A stretch of 12,485 nt of DNA, taken from assembly GCA_044228695.1 (NCBI GenBank), contig JBGAUK010000099.1, forward strand, positions 1 through 12,485, given 5' to 3'. The translations under genes were made by a program, and so were the position numbers. This DNA is from M0108 sp044228695 (lineage in GTDB: Bacteria > Pseudomonadota > Gammaproteobacteria > Chromatiales > Chromatiaceae). This document shows positions 12,241 to 12,485 of this stretch, piece after piece. Below the pieces are notes generated by a model. It saw only the letters and a program-made list of their open reading frames with translations, made no database searches and was not told the origin of the DNA. Position 1 is the first letter of the stretch; every line of letters starts with the position of its first letter.

Positions 12241-12485
12241 ATGTCATCCAATACAAAGGCAATCGCAGCATTCGTGGCCGAGGTCGTCGCCAAGAACCCG
12301 AATGAGCCGGAATTCCATCAAGCCGTTCATGAGGTCGTGCAATCAGTCTATCCGGTGGTCGAGGCCAACCAGGCCTATCGCGAGGCGCGCATCCTGGATC
12401 GACTGGTCGAGCCCGAGCGCGTGATCATGTTCCGCGTCCCCTGGCTCGACGACCAGGGCCAGATCCAGATCAATCGCGGCTACCG
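12241..12485 (+). CDS. gdhA: NADP-type glutamate dehydrogenase, N-terminal part
   Basis: The first 81 residues of a gene that runs off the window. The stretch 'DRLVEPERVIMFRVPWLDD' (53-71) followed by 'GQIQINRGY' is the well-known N-terminal element of hexameric bacterial glutamate dehydrogenase (E. coli GdhA has LLERLVEPERVIQFRV and then QIQVNR), and residues 18-34 (KNPNEPEFHQAVHEVVQ) match the preceding helix. The enzyme makes glutamate from 2-oxoglutarate and ammonium. The cofactor is taken as NADP from this similarity; the nucleotide-binding domain is outside the window. It has its own 222-bp leader after the deacetylase gene, so it is probably a separate transcription unit. It supplies glutamate, the usual amino donor of PseC, but the neighbourhood may be chance. 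Confidence 0.93.
   Translation, partial: MSSNTKAIAAFVAEVVAKNPNEPEFHQAVHEVVQSVYPVVEANQAYREARILDRLVEPERVIMFRVPWLDDQGQIQINRGY

Overview
The window looks like chromosomal DNA from a GC-rich gammaproteobacterium, possibly a purple sulfur bacterium or relative (Chromatiales). That placement is a guess from the overall look of the proteins, not a search. No rRNA, tRNA, CRISPR array, insertion sequence or transposase is visible. It holds eleven well-supported genes plus a gene end at each edge where the window cuts through.

Left part (1-3982, + strand): a run of exported proteins. It opens with the C-terminal end of what looks like a caspase-family protein. A TPR lipoprotein (261-884) follows, then a short secreted protein of unknown family that overlaps it (878-1477). 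Next come a 285-aa secreted protein built from two copies of one domain (1555-2412) and a roughly 471-aa secreted protein whose N-terminus resembles the same LPP20/FlgT-N type of domain (2567-3982). Order, shared strand and shared export signals suggest one envelope-associated module of unknown function.

Middle part (4068-7854, - strand): three genes read leftward towards the first block. They are an 874-aa two-domain protein, with a KaiC/RecA-like N-terminus lacking a recognisable Walker A motif joined to a PEP-synthase/PPDK-type ATP-grasp domain, a small secreted DUF302-like protein, and a glycine-zipper lipoprotein. Hairpins separate them.

A 337-bp divergent intergenic region (7855-8191) holds GC-rich inverted repeats built on GGGCCC, a perfect TATAAT on the - strand and a sigma70-like promoter on the + strand.

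Right part (8192-12018, + strand): a sugar-modification cluster. A GT-A-like putative glycosyltransferase is followed by PseB (UDP-GlcNAc 4,6-dehydratase, inverting) and PseC (PLP aminotransferase), then a PIG-L family deacetylase. PseB and PseC make the 4-amino-4,6-dideoxy-AltNAc nucleotide sugar, but the remaining pseudaminic-acid genes are not present here. The deacetylase next door hints at a variant amino-sugar product. The window ends inside gdhA (NADP-type glutamate dehydrogenase), which has its own leader with a plausible promoter.
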